From: Lineus longissimus
Taxonomy: Eukaryota; Nemertea; Pilidiophora; Heteronemertea; Lineidae
Assembly (NCBI RefSeq): GCF_910592395.1
Contig: NC_088324.1
Location: 8,582,953 to 8,646,952 of the forward strand
Length of the DNA: 64,000 nt
Reading direction: 5' to 3'
Shown here one piece after another: positions 19,587-30,936 of this stretch. The notes under the pieces were generated by a model, which did not search any database, was not told where the DNA came from, and was given only the letters and a program-made list of their open reading frames with translations. A program made the position numbers and the translations under genes. Each line of letters starts with the position of its first letter. The stretch's first letter is position 1.

Positions 19587-21611
19587 ATGGCGTCACAAGC
19601 AACAGGTTTGGCTGACGTTTGCGTTGTGTGCCTCCAGTCAAGACCACTGAAGTTAGTAGGTAAATGCAAGCATAGATTCTGTTCCAAGTGCTTGTTCGAC
19701 ATCATTGAGGGCAAGGAAGGTGATGTTTTTGCCTGTCCAACGTGCAAGGTCGACTGTCTTTGTCCAACGGATGGTCTAGAGGGGCTGGTCGACTTCACAG
19801 GTGGGGATGAGGCAGCAGAAGATGCTGGTGTGGAGGAAGGAAGAAGGGGTGGAGTGAAAGACCTTGGGGTGGTACCAGGAGTACCTGATAGGGAAACGAC
19901 ACAAGAGCCAGGAACTGAGTGTGCTGATACCGTGTTGGATGTAAGATGTAAGATTTGTCATCAAAGAAAGAAGGAAGTCCAAGCAGTCAATCTCTGCGTT
20001 GAATGCGGCCATCTTTATATTTGCAACACATGCACAGACGTGCATTCACGAAACAAGGCAACTCGGGAACATGTTGTGGTACATTTAAGGATTGAGAAAA
20101 TCGAAAAGAAAGACATATGCAAACCGCATGACTCGTTGTTGAATAGTTATTGCCAGGACTGCAAAAAACCAGTATGTATGGTGTGTGTTATGTGTGAGCA
20201 TGGGGAACACAGCGTGGAAAAGTTGGGGGACTTTGTTGATGGAAAAGTTGCGGCACTGAATCAAGTTCTGGAGAGGAGGGCAAAACGATTGAGAAAACTA
20301 CAGCATCAGATGTACGAGTTGATGGCGTTGAAAGGGGAGGCAGCCCTGTTAGATAAGGAGGATATGTTGGTAAAGGAAATTGAAGACCACGCTGAAAAGT
20401 GTATTGCAGGGATAGTGAAATGGAAGGATGATTTGAAAAATCAGGTAAAGGCAAACCACAAGGTGATCAGGGATCTACCAGAAGATTTGGAGAAAGTCCA
20501 GAAGGCAGTTGAACAGTTGCAGAGGCCCATTGAGAGAGCTGTTGAGTTGCTGGGAAAGAAAGAGCATCACCTGCTGTACCTTGACAAGCTGCTACTGATG
20601 CAGCAGGAGGTGGCTGCGGTTGCAGACGTTGGGAATGACAGCAAAGACACAGGACACTGGAGTCAAATTCTTGAGTTACATGATTACGACTATGACTTTA
20701 TTCCTGGAGAATTGCCCAGCGATCTTGGCGGGATCAGCAAAACAGTCGCCAGACCATGTGAAAGTATTGCTGAGGTGATCTTCAAGCACACAATCCAAGC
20801 AGATTCGACTGACATGTTCATTCCCTGTGTGGCCAACCTTGGTTTCAATTTTGTAGTTGCTCACCCAACCAGGCACAGGGTACCATCAGGGGCAATTGAC
20901 ATCTACGAATTACCTGGTACCCTGAAACGCACATTTAAGGACCACGTGCCTCCCCTTTACGACATGTCTTCAACGCCTGACGGTAAACTTTCTGTGTTGT
21001 CTGATGGGTCAGGTGGAAATAACTGCCGAGTCAAACTGTTCGATGTAGAGAATGGTTACATGAGCTGCACCGGTGACATCGACATTGCCAAACCTCTATC
21101 TCTTGGTGTTACCACCCGACATCAGTACGCAATTATAGGGAGGAATGGGCAAGGAGAAAGATGGATCATAATCACTGACAAGGAGGGCATTGTTCTTGTC
21201 AAACATCAGTGTGATACCGCTAAAAAAATATACCGGAATCCGGAGGTGAATCCTAGAATAACATGCAGTCGAGATTTCATAATTGTAGGGGCTATGCAAA
21301 ATGTTGTGATCTACAAACTACAGGGCGCAGGATTGTCGCGTGTATACACCAGCCATTATAACTCATCTTTGACCGACATATCCGCTACAGTGATGAATGA
21401 TCTCTTTCGAATTTGCATATGGAAAAATAATGTATACCTGTACAGCTATGATATGAGGAGAGGCACTGAATATGGTTGCAACAACAAAGGTTATTTGAAA
21501 GTTTGTGATGAGGAAGCATCATGTGCAGATATGGGAGCCCGCCTCTCCACAAGAGATGGCCACATTGTTGTGACATACGGTCGAACAATCAGGGTGTTCA
21601 AACTGCTTTAA
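19587..21611 (+). CDS. TRIM-type RING/B-box/coiled-coil protein with C-terminal beta-propeller, copy C
   Basis: This 674-residue tandem paralogue of copy B has the same architecture, with the 3' splice site ending at 19566 and ATG at 19587. The first 164 residues are identical to copy B, with only two silent base changes noticed. A 15-bp in-frame insertion adds five residues (IEKIE) between the B-boxes. Coiled-coil differences are mostly charge changes (K/E, M/K, I/K). All RING and B-box ligands are conserved; an extra Cys replaces Trp next to B-box 2. The propeller is much more diverged around residues 565-645, where the differences found against copy B alter the amino acid. A role as E3 ligase with a variable recognition domain is inferred from family knowledge. 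Confidence 0.92.
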   Translation: MASQATGLADVCVVCLQSRPLKLVGKCKHRFCSKCLFDIIEGKEGDVFACPTCKVDCLCPTDGLEGLVDFTGGDEAAEDAGVEEGRRGGVKDLGVVPGVPDRETTQEPGTECADTVLDVRCKICHQRKKEVQAVNLCVECGHLYICNTCTDVHSRNKATREHVVVHLRIEKIEKKDICKPHDSLLNSYCQDCKKPVCMVCVMCEHGEHSVEKLGDFVDGKVAALNQVLERRAKRLRKLQHQMYELMALKGEAALLDKEDMLVKEIEDHAEKCIAGIVKWKDDLKNQVKANHKVIRDLPEDLEKVQKAVEQLQRPIERAVELLGKKEHHLLYLDKLLLMQQEVAAVADVGNDSKDTGHWSQILELHDYDYDFIPGELPSDLGGISKTVARPCESIAEVIFKHTIQADSTDMFIPCVANLGFNFVVAHPTRHRVPSGAIDIYELPGTLKRTFKDHVPPLYDMSSTPDGKLSVLSDGSGGNNCRVKLFDVENGYMSCTGDIDIAKPLSLGVTTRHQYAIIGRNGQGERWIIITDKEGIVLVKHQCDTAKKIYRNPEVNPRITCSRDFIIVGAMQNVVIYKLQGAGLSRVYTSHYNSSLTDISATVMNDLFRICIWKNNVYLYSYDMRRGTEYGCNNKGYLKVCDEEASCADMGARLSTRDGHIVVTYGRTIRVFKLL

Positions 21612-22907
21612 ATCTAACCTCTTTCTCCCCGGAGCTTGTCTTACTTGTTTTGATCTGAAAACCGAGGCGAATTTCTTTTTCACACAAGTATGCGCCGCTG
21701 ACTCACAGACGTGCGCCAAGCTCAATGGGAATATTGAATCGGCAAGTTAGAGGAGAAAGACCCTGTCATCAGGGTTGTGACTAACCAATTATGGAAATAA
21801 ACCCTCCCAATCGAGTTCTTGTGGGGAACGTTTATCCGGCAAGGGATTTCTTCGTTTGATCACAAAGGGCAAGGTTAGGGGCATCAGGAACTGTGATTAT
21901 CTTTGGCGAAGGATTGAGGTCCTACGCGTCTTGAGGTGAAGCTGATAGACTCTAGCTTTTATCATGCATGAAGCATGGGCAGGTCAAATCATTTGTAAAT
22001 CTGTTGGTGTAATCGGCTTGATAAAGAGCACTGCGCAAGGATGAACGATGATTTTGGTGTCAAACATTGCAAACTTCCTGTGTTAAAAATCATCGCCTTT
22101 AACAATTTGCTTCCAAATCAACTCCAGTTGCAGAAATTATTTTCAGTTGCAGTGACAAACGTTACCTGTTTGCAGGGCACTTTAGGTTGAGACCTCTTTC
22201 ATGACCGTGTGAAGTGTAGATTACCTCCAAACAACGCGGTAGACTTTCAAATATTGACAGTCTATAGGAATGACATCAGGCAATCGGCACCCAGAAATTA
22301 CCTTCAAATGAGTATTTGCTTTATGGAATTGCAGGAAAAATTTATCCATCTCAAATTACAAGTATCATGAGAGAGGTCGCTTCCAAGTCACATTCTCAAG
22401 ATTTATTTTTACTCAGCATCAGTATCAGCGTTCACTCTGCACTTGGAGGCATTACACCCGATGAGTATTCCTCCCCAAGGCAGAATACTGTATTTATATA
22501 TAATGCGTATTTAGACGCATGCGCATATAAACGAAAACTTCTTGTTTTCACCCGTGTTTAACCTGGTCAAATTTGCCGTTTTAAGCGCATGCGGATAATT
22601 CTATACTATACTGTTTCTTATATTGTGTGGTGCATGTGACTTCGCAGCGTCCCAGAAGAGTGGGATTCTTGTATGGCCGATGCAACTGTGCTTTGCCTCG
22701 CACACTGTGCGGTCCTCGCCAGGTTGTGGGATTATTATTGGATTATAACACATACATATGTTCGTTTTGTATTATAAACAGTAGATATTAGATTAAATAT
22801 AACCAGCATTCGTGTACTTGGAACAATAAACGACACAGGTTTTGTGAGTTATCTTCGCTTTATTTTTTCTCATTGTTAAGCGCATGCGCTAATATTCGGG
22901 AGATAAG
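21612..22907 (+). other. Third, partial array spacer
   Basis: This copy matches 7851-9135 and 14731-16010, including the GCGCATGCG palindromes. Similarity stops within GGGAGATAAGC at about 22907, where single-copy sequence begins. No gene is seen. Confidence 0.8.
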
Positions 22908-23069
22908 CAGTGCAATTAGTGTCATTGGCGTAGTGACTCCAGACTTTAGATATACGTCCACTCTAACATGTCTAAAGTGGCCCGCAAATTAGCAGTTTTG
23001 GTTGCTGCGTGCACCTGTGATGAGGATCGCATGCGACATGCATCTCTCGTTTGCGGTGATCATCGCAGG

Positions 23070-23106
23070 GACCTGCGACAACATTCACTGAATGTTGTCG
23101 CAGATC
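23070..23106. repeat. Near-perfect inverted repeat (hairpin)
   Basis: The arms TGCGACAACATTCA (23074-23087) and its exact complement (23089-23102) are separated by one base. The arms extend to about 18 bp with one mismatch. This makes both strands code similar peptides here and explains the overlapping small frames. Confidence 0.9.
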
Positions 23107-24213
23107 AATATCAAACCCAAATGACCGGTTTGACCTGCAGCAGAGCGATCTTTGTATTGCACATTGCAGCAATATTTGTTGCCGGTTGCAGCCACAAAAA
23201 ATGCCTGTTTGCTTGGCGCTTCAGGCTTTCACCAAGACATAATCAATCCTGGGGCCACAGATGCGCCATTTCCGTCAACGATTTCATCCTCTTCATCATG
23301 TTGACCTTTCTTACTTTATTGTCCAGCCACTTTCCCATCCCCGCTAGCATAAAGAACCACAAGAAATGTCCAAGAAGTCGAATAAGAATGTATCGGTACA
23401 TTCCTGCATTTCTTAAACCCTCCTGATCCCAGCATTCCGCGGTTACCATGGCAATCGACCAAGAGCAGATACTCTTGCATCTCTCAACTCTGGCAGTGGT
23501 TGATCTTATTTGATTTTATTTGGTGTCACCGCAGTTGTGGGATTGTTTACATACTTTTATTTCATGTGAAATGCGGAAAATCTCGCCATCGTGTAATGTA
23601 AGAGGTTCACACTTGACAGCAGCCTCTTCAGAAAGGAGAAATGAAAGAGGTTGGAGTAGACACAGCAGCCGACATTGAGTGCCCTTTTAGTGCCTCTGAA
23701 TTGTCCCGGCTTCTCTGAAATTGACAACAGCAGATTGCTCTAACGATACAATTGACATGACTGAAGAAGACATGATGATGAAATTGCTTCAGCTGAGAAT
23801 TTTTGTTTTTCATTATCGAATTTGAAACTGACATGAGACTTAAACATGAAATTGCCTTGTTTTTTCCAGCTGAAATATTGTCGCTAATATGACCTGTGTC
23901 ATGAACTGGGGACTCAGTAGACTAACACTATCTCAAGTTTGCATGTGACCATCGCATTTCAATTGTAATGCTTCACGATTATCAAATTTCGGCAGGAAAG
24001 GCAAAATTCGGTCTGCAACCAATTGAAAATGAAGTGCCAACTTTTAGCTTTAAGAACATTTCAATAATTTGTATATCTTATCTCAATCATAGAAGCTGAA
24101 ACCTCAACTGGCTTCCTCTTTCTTTCTACACTCTTGTTTCACTGATATAAGACCGGTTGATTTGAAATTACTACAAAATTGAAACAATGTCCAAACAATA
24201 ACATTACATTACT

Positions 24214-24384
24214 CAGGGCTCGAAATAACCCCCGAAAAGTATCTTTTGGAGCATGAAACTCGGCCAGGACCCAGACATTTGAAACTGTTAACTTAAAAAT
24301 CACAGGAAAAAAGTTACAGGACTCCTGAGATTTTGTCAAGGCTTTCGTTTGACTCCTGAATAAAAAGGTCTAGCTCGAGCCCTG
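24214..24384. mobile_element. 171-bp MITE with CAGGGCTCGA terminal inverted repeats
   Basis: The left end is CAGGGCTCGA and the right end TCGAGCCCTG. A related diverged copy lies at 50854-51014. There is no coding capacity. The termini resemble hAT-type nonautonomous elements, but no clear 8-bp target duplication is visible. Confidence 0.7.
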
Positions 24385-25067
24385 CATCACAATCACCAGA
24401 AAAAAACATGGTATGGCAAAACCATTGTCTTTCTTTGAATTTAAAAGTGTGTAGAATGGCATCAAATGACCATGTGTCTAATAGCTTTTAAAAACCAGTC
24501 TTAGATAGGTGAAACTAGATTACATGTATATGCGAGACATGCACGCCCGTTACCAGGGATGGATCCCTTCACGCATGATCGTCGGTCATTACACATGCCA
24601 GATCGAATGAGTCATGCATGGTTTATGAGCCTTCCATATTGAACGAGAACAGCCCGGATTAATTTTCATTAACCCTTTTGAAATTTTCCATCTTAAGTGC
24701 TGCGCAAGGGAGTAATTTTTGTTTAGCTGCAACCTGCAACCAAAGGAGATTATGACTGACGATGCGAAGGAATGAATAATGGGAAAAAGGACCAGAGACT
24801 TGATCCACCTTGCAGTGAGTGGTTAGACAATTCATGTATGGAGCAACATGTAGTCAACTGCACGCATGGCTTGGGTACAGATAGATAGAAACGCCCCGAT
24901 GTTCTGGGACCCGAGTCACGTGCCCAGAGCAACTTATGACGACCAATTCACCAATTTCTCTTTGCGTGTAATTAGTCCAATCAGAACTAAGATATTTTAG
25001 GGTCCAATGTGTTTTCCTGATACATGTAGCAAAGTTACAAAAGAGAATGACATAATTCTCTACTTAC

Positions 25068-25623
25068 CTAATGGCTCTATAGTAAAAGACGGAGTAGCAG
25101 TAGAATATGTCCCCGATGTCAACTCTTTTATTCCAGTCGACATCACAACTGTTGGCGTTTCAGGATTTTGGGTTGTGCTATCTTCAGATCTACTAGTAAT
25201 AGTATCAACATCCGTGACTACATTTGTAGAGTCAGGAGTCATGTGTGTAGCTTGCACAGCAGGCCCTGTTGTCCTCGGGACACCATGCAATGCCTGGGTA
25301 CCAGCATCTACACCGACAGTCGAAGATGGAGGTGCAACAGCTGTCGACAACAAATCTTTCGTCACAGCCGCGACAGAATTCTTTGCTTTTTCCGTCGTAG
25401 AAGCGCTTTTTGTAGGTCGCATATATCCTGGTGGCCTATTCTCAACATCTCCTAACGCTTCCAGGTCCAACTCCGGGTCTAAATTGCTTGTGACGTTTTG
25501 TCTTATTCGATTTGCCCTGTTTGACATTGTACTAGTTGGATACATTGTAGCAGGTAGTGCAAAATGTACAGCAGCATTTGACAGAAAGCAAAACAGCATC
25601 AAATTTGCTCTAATAAAAGCCAT
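25068..25623 (-). CDS. First coding exon of a secreted or membrane mucin-like Ser/Thr-rich protein (partial gene)
   Basis: The ATG at 25623 (context GAAAATGG) starts a hydrophobic signal peptide of about 25 residues followed by roughly 160 residues rich in Thr, Ser, Pro and Ala, the composition of an O-glycosylated stalk. There are N-glycosylation-type Asn-x-Ser/Thr sites (for example NVTS) and few cysteines. The frame leaves the exon at a strong donor, TTAG followed by GTAAGTAG, with the GT at 25067-25066. Reading ends with one base of a split codon possible, so the rest of the protein lies to the left on the minus strand and was not found. No homologue is recognised. The opposite-strand frame (25007-25633) is its shadow: signal peptide, donor and composition favour the minus strand. 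Confidence 0.6.
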
Positions 25624-26953
25624 TTTCTTCTAAAAATCGGCTTAATATCAGGACCAATTGTAACCTTATCCTTTGCCTTTATGATCTAACACTTTCCACA
25701 CGAAAATAGTGTTTTTGCACCTTTTAAATCGGAGAAAACTGCAGCATGACACTTATTCATCATCAGGTCAAGGTCAAGTCTGGGATGCAGGTTTTCTTTT
25801 GACCTGCTGGTGAGGCTGATGGTGGAGGACATTCGTCCCCAAAAGGGACGAAGTGCGAGGTGCCTATTGCGAAAATGATTGGTTGACGAAACAATGGCCT
25901 GATTGGTTGGCTAGTTTTGTGACGTCAAATTATTTTCGTTCTCCAAGCGTCGTCAATGGTGATCATTGCTGCCAAGCCTATCTTCTGCTGTGTGACAATT
26001 TCAGCGGGTGCATGTAAATTGGACATTTGGCTCGGCGCCCGGGATATTTACTAATTTTAATACACCGAGGGGTTTCCTTTTTTTTTCATCATGGTTTAAG
26101 CTTAAAATGCGTTTGAGATGGAATTCCTGGCTTTTTTCGAGGGCTCGTAGCCCATCATGTAGCCTCGATCCGCGTCCGCTGCTATAGGTGTTGTCCTTGG
26201 GGGGGGGGGGGGGGGGGGGGGGGGGGTTGTCAATTCGGAAAGGTGACAGAGAAAAATTACCAGGCAAAGAAATTTGAATTAGGGCCTAAATAATACACAG
26301 GAATTTTTTTAATTGCCGCCGAAAAAATGCTCCGGATGTTTGCACCCTCCGCCTGATGATAATGACGTAATCACACGATCGTCTGACCCACGTGCGAAAT
26401 TCATCGGTGCGGCGGCTTTCTTATTTCAAAACTTCTCGTTAAATTCTTCGATTTAACCTCTTAATTTGCAAATGAAGACATTTTTGGATGGTAAGTTCAT
26501 AGGTTAGATATCGTAGCTACTCCATATTCCGATTTAAGTGGCGTTTCTTGCGTTATCGGGGCAAAAATAAGAAGTTTAGTGCGGCTGGCAAAAATTTTGA
26601 TGGCAGCGTCGGCATGGTCGGGCACACCTGCGCACTGATTTTTTTCATTAAAAAACATCCGATTCTGAGTTCCATGATACTCACCAAAGTGCCGGAGCCA
26701 GGTATTCGTGTTCGGTGTGTAATTCTGCATCTGATGAACTGAATTTCGTGGAGATTTTTACCAGTTTTAATAGTGAAAATCATATGTTGAAACTGTCCAG
26801 TCCAGTGCGATAACTGAATACAATGTTTCGGTGGCCATGATGTTGCATGCACTGCGAAGCACGTGTACATCCATACGTGTATGGCTGTGTACATGAAGGA
26901 CATGCATGAATGTTCGTAGGAACCAGGTCAGCAGCAGATGCTGGGTAAATGAT
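25624..26953 (-). other. Upstream region of the mucin-like exon, with poly(G) tract
   Basis: It contains a TGACGTCA-type CRE at about 25920, inside sequence that may be promoter or distal 5' UTR of the minus-strand gene, and a 28-base G run at 26199-26226. No convincing exon was seen in the remainder. Confidence 0.4.
26199..26226 (+). repeat. Uninterrupted G homopolymer, 28 nt
   Basis: Twenty-eight consecutive G residues were read directly. Long G runs can form G-quadruplexes and are prone to length error in assemblies. Shorter G runs occur at about 27088-27102 and 27723-27732 in the following duplication. Confidence 0.9.
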
Positions 26954-28455
26954 TATTCTGTTTTGAAAAAGGGGTTTTCATGCCTCAGTTTCATGCAGAC
27001 TTGGGCCAATTTTCACACAGACAGAGGAAGAGCAAGAGGCATTAAAACAAAGTGCCTCCCCCCTAGCTTAGCCACAGGTCTGGAGCGGGGGGGGGGGGGG
27101 GGAGCTGACATTGAAATGGCTGCTTTCTGAACCATTTTACTTAGTGGTGACATTCTCCCAAAATTTTTGACGTCCAAACAAACAGTCCATTGGGACACTT
27201 ATTCATCTATCTTGAACATCAACCAATTCATTTCTTTTGACCACATTTTCTCAGAAAAATTTTACCCCCACAGGGACATTTTCCAAACATTTGAACATGA
27301 CTTTTCTATGTCAGAGGGGAATAGTATTCTTGACATCCTCACAACTTTTGAGATGTCCACACAAGATGATTGAGGGGCTCAGAGCTGGTTGTGACTATTG
27401 ACAGTTTCCAAATTTGTGTCTGCATAACATGGGTGGGGATTAACAATGGGGAAGGGGGTGCCATAGAGTCTCTCCACACTGAGGAAAACAAGGGATTGTA
27501 ACTTCTGGGACAGATTTCAAGAGGTTGGGCCTAACCAGGAGATTAGGCCTGACTTGTTCTGTGCTTTGAAGCGCTTTTATAAGGAAATTCTATTCTGTTT
27601 TGAAAAACAGGTTTTCATGCCCCAGTTTCATGCAGACTTGGGCCAATTTTCACACAGACAGAGGAAGAGCAAGAGGCATTAAAACAAAGTGCCTCCCCCC
27701 TAGCTTAGCCACAGGTCTGGAGCGGGGGGGGGGAGCTGACAGTGAAATGGCTGCTTTCTGAACCATTTTACTTAGTGGTGACATTCCCCCAAAATTTTTG
27801 ACGTCCAAACAAACTGTCCATTGGGACACTTATTCATCTATCTTGAACATGCAACCAATTCATTTCTTTTGACCACATTTTCTCAGAAATATTTTACCAC
27901 CACAGGGACATTTTCCAAACATTTGAACATGACTTTTCTATGTCAGAGGGGAATAGTATTCTTGACATCCTCACAACTTTTGAGATGTCCACACAAGATG
28001 ATTGAGGGGCTCAGAGTTGGTTGTGACTATTGACAGTTTCCAAATTTGTGTCTGCATAACATGGGTGGGGATTAACAATGGGGAAGGGGGTGCCATAGAG
28101 TCTCTCGACACTGAGGAAAACAAGGGATTGTAACTTCTGGGACAGATTTCAAGAGGTTGGGCCTACCCAGGAGATTAGGCCTGACTTGTTCTGTGCTTTG
28201 AAGCGCTTTTATAAGGAAATTTCATGTTTTCATGTAACACTTCAGAATTTTTCCCAAGTGCAATCTACAATGGGGAAGGGGGTGCCATAGAGTCTCTCGA
28301 CACTGAGGAAAACAAGGGATTGTAACTTCTGGGACAGATTTCAAGAGGTTGGGCCTACCCAGGAGATTAGGCCTGACTTGTTCTGTGCTTTGAAGCGCTT
28401 TTATAAGGAAATTTCATGTTTTCATGTAACACTTCAGAATTTTTCCCAAGTGCAA
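26954..28455 (+). repeat. Tandem duplication, period 637 bp, with 192-bp sub-duplication
   Basis: The sequence 26954-27590 is repeated at 27591-28225 (for example TGCCTCAGTTTC at 26981 and TGCCCCAGTTTC at 27618), including the G run and the passage ending GCGCTTTTATAAGG. The terminal part is copied again: 28076-28267 recurs from 28268 to about 28455 with a 192-bp shift. No long frame is conserved through the copies. Confidence 0.88.
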
Positions 28456-28546
28456 TCTGCAGAAATCTCTTGTTTGTTACCACTGCTTTGTGAAATACAC
28501 TTTAATACTCATCTTTAGAGAACTACAATTTATTGTTTTATTGCAG

Positions 28547-28666
28547 ACAGCCTGGCGAGATGTTTCACGAACGAATATAATGACAAGTTCGGAGCTATAG
28601 ATTCAATTCACCTGACCACCATCCCCACTTCCAAGCAAGACCCAGCAAGATCTAGAGCATATCGAG
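28547..28666 (+). other. Exon-like repeat 1
   Basis: It is preceded by a pyrimidine-rich stretch ending TTGCAG and followed by GTAAGA. One of the three frames is open across all 120 bp. It is related in sequence to 29099-29213 and 29500-29618. Confidence 0.35.
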
Positions 28667-29098
28667 GTAAGACTTTAATTGATTCAAAATTGAATCCTTG
28701 GGCCCCTTCCCAGGGGTTGGCTGTCAAAGACTGACTTCATACCGGATCATGAAACATTCTAAGCTGTACCCAAGGAGGACTACTAGTAACAGTTTTGTAC
28801 AGAGACTACACTAGGTACCAGTACATCACATGAAGATGACACCCATAGAATTGAAGGATGGACATTGAGGAGTTTTTGGATGGTCTTCGTCTTCAGCGTT
28901 CGCTCTAGACCAGGAGAGGTTATTCTCCAGGGAGTATTACTACTTCCTCCAAGGTGAAATGCACAATTTTTCGTGCAAAGCCAATTGTGTTTATTGCCCT
29001 AGTGACTCAGTCTTAGGCCATGTTGCTTCTGCCATGTGTCCATGACTGGTCTGTTACATTTTAGTACTCAATTTAAAAGTTGAATTGTTTCATTGCAG

Positions 29099-29213
29099 AC
29101 TGGCTGGCAAAAGATGTTTATTTTTGTATAATGACAAGTACTGAGCTATGGATTCACTTCAGCACCATCCCAATTTCCATACAAGAACCACTTCAGTAAG
29201 AGAGCTTATCAAG
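29099..29213 (+). other. Exon-like repeat 2
   Basis: It has a 3' splice-like CATTGCAG before it and a GTAAAA donor-like word after it. It shares the word GAGCTATGGATTCACTTCA with repeat 3, but its frame closes before the donor. Confidence 0.35.
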
Positions 29214-29499
29214 GTAAAATTTTTAATGATTTAAACCTCCTCAGGTCTTTTGTCGCCTCCACCCCAGAGGAGGCTGTCGAAGATGGACACGTAGCTGGTA
29301 CAGGGACACGTAGCTGGTACAGGGTCATCACAAATTTCTAAGTCAAATGTAATTTGTGCCTGAGGAGGACATCAACAGTGTTGTGTGAAGAATTACTCTC
29401 GTAGAGTTAAAGTTGGACATGCAGGCCATGAGGGAACTCTGGATTTGATCAGATACATTTCAGTATTCAAATCAACGATTTTTAATTGTTTTCTTGCAG

Positions 29500-29618
29500 A
29501 ACGCCTAGCCAGAGATGTTTCTACTTGTGTAGTGAAAAGTGCTGAGCTATGGATTCACTTCACCTCGCCGCCATCCCCAAGTTCTTGGAGGGTCAATTCA
29601 TACTGTGAACTTATTGAG
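29500..29618 (+). other. Exon-like repeat 3
   Basis: It has TTCTTGCAG before it and GTAAAA after it. The frame homologous to repeat 2 is open throughout. An indel relative to repeat 1 changes frame. Confidence 0.35.
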
Positions 29619-30101
29619 GTAAAATTTAAAGTGTCCTTTCCCCGTTGAAATATTCCACAGTCGTAAGTTTTTGTGGGCTGTGAATACATACTCAGGCAAA
29701 CTTCCTGTTCTTTCAATAACAGGCCAAGGTGCGGTCCAGCCTCATTCCCATCATTGCACCTCATTAGATGGGAATAGCTCTGTCTGCTGATGCCTTGCCA
29801 AAGGACAGATTTCAAACCCATGAAATCTGTGTTGTGTTCAAAGAGATAGGAGCAGGCAGGTGTCTTTTCAGTTGCCATCAAAATACAGAACGGCGAAAAA
29901 TATCTCTGACTATACTTCTCAAGCAAGAGAAGACCAACTGTTGACAGACAATGATGGGCAGCTGGTATGCGAGATTTTGTTTGGATATTAATAGGACATA
30001 GACACAGCCCATGGCTGGGCTCGGGCTGTTACTCTGTGATCTGTTGGAGCCAATTTTATTGTCCAATTCCTTGTAATCAACAAAATGGTTTACTTCTGCA
30101 G

Positions 30102-30186
30102 GATCAACATTGAAGACGAACACACAAAAACAGGGCTGAAAAGAATGACTGGCCAGGATGGTTGTGCCGAGCTGCACCGTGGATAA
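30102..30186 (+). other. Terminal-exon-like block a
   Basis: It follows TACTTCTGCAG. The frame beginning ATC AAC ATT GAA GAC is open for 27 codons to a TAA at 30184-30186. It is similar at its start to the block at 30798. Confidence 0.3.
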
Positions 30187-30797
30187 CTGTTAGGGGAGAA
30201 AAGGGAGCCAAGCATCTCTGGTAGCGTATTACAAAGTTAAGCATTGACAACTCTGTGAACTTTGTGAGCAGTATGTAAATGTCTTCACCCAAGTTTATGG
30301 AAAGACCGTGCTCCTCATCCATCCTGGAACATAAGGCCACAATGCATCTTCATTTCTTTTGGTCTTCTCCTGACTGAAAGAAAGGCCCATCTTTCCCAAT
30401 GTGGCTGTTATCCTTCTTTCCCATGTGGTTCTTAAGCAGCCACAATTCCTTTGCCCTGCTTCACTGACGGTCCTATGGATGATGTTGCACTCTATTCAAA
30501 AGACCCATGTCCGGTGTAGGTTATCAACATGTAAGATGTTTCAGGAGTCACAACCTTGAGGGAATCTATATCTTTAACTCTCCGAATCCTGGACAGGGTC
30601 TTGTTTAGCAACCATGAATGTAAGACGTTTCAGGAGTCGCAACCTTTAGGGAATTTGTGTCTTCACCTGTCACAATCTGGGTCTGTTTCTAGTCAAGCTA
30701 AACTTTGTAAGCTCCAAAGGTGACTGTCCTAAATCTTTATCTTCTGTAAGTCCAAATTTGGCCTTGCAATTTGAAATAAATTTGTCTTTTTCTGCAG

Positions 30798-30936
30798 GAT
30801 CATGATCGAAGACCAGTTCTCTACATGCAAGAGCATGGTGAAAAACAAGGACATGGGCCTATTTCTTGCCAAGGAAAACATCATGCCTGTTGCTTGTATT
30901 GGAAACACCATGCCTACAATGTACTTCTTGCAATAG
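30798..30936 (+). other. Terminal-exon-like block b
   Basis: It follows TTTCTGCAG. The frame beginning ATC ATG ATC GAA GAC runs 45 codons to a TAG at 30934-30936. The shared start with block a suggests duplicated 3' exons of one locus. Confidence 0.3.

Larger units (their letters stand above)
6981..22907 (+). repeat. Tandem array of about 6.87-kb units carrying TRIM genes
   Basis: TRIM stop codons fall at 7850, 14730 and 21611 and start codons at 12721 and 19587, giving spacings of 6880, 6881 and 6866 bp. Both genes and spacers repeat at an estimated 95-99 percent identity with small indels (for example 15 bp inside copy C, a changed C-run at about 9857/16744, 9 bp at about 10302). Left homology starts at 6981 against the BEL element. 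Right homology ends at about 22907, just after the third copy of the GCGCATGCGC motif. The array thus shows two full periods. This fits unequal crossing-over or recent segmental duplication; mis-assembly should be excluded. Confidence 0.93.
22908..25067 (+). other. Gene-poor stretch; probable intron region of minus-strand gene
   Basis: It holds a strong inverted repeat at 23070-23106, a MITE at 24214-24384 and otherwise AT-rich unique sequence. A splice donor on the minus strand at 25067 opens into it, so downstream exons of the mucin-like gene should lie here or further left. I could not identify one. Confidence 0.5.

Noticed and set aside
22968-23426. 152-codon plus-strand frame
   Set aside because: It runs through the inverted repeat at 23070-23106, has no recognisable domain, and a similar peptide is read on the other strand only because of the palindrome.
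25007-25633. 208-codon plus-strand frame
   Set aside because: Antisense to the signal-peptide and Ser/Thr-rich minus-strand exon, which has a good start and splice donor; the plus frame begins without a good context and lacks domain features.
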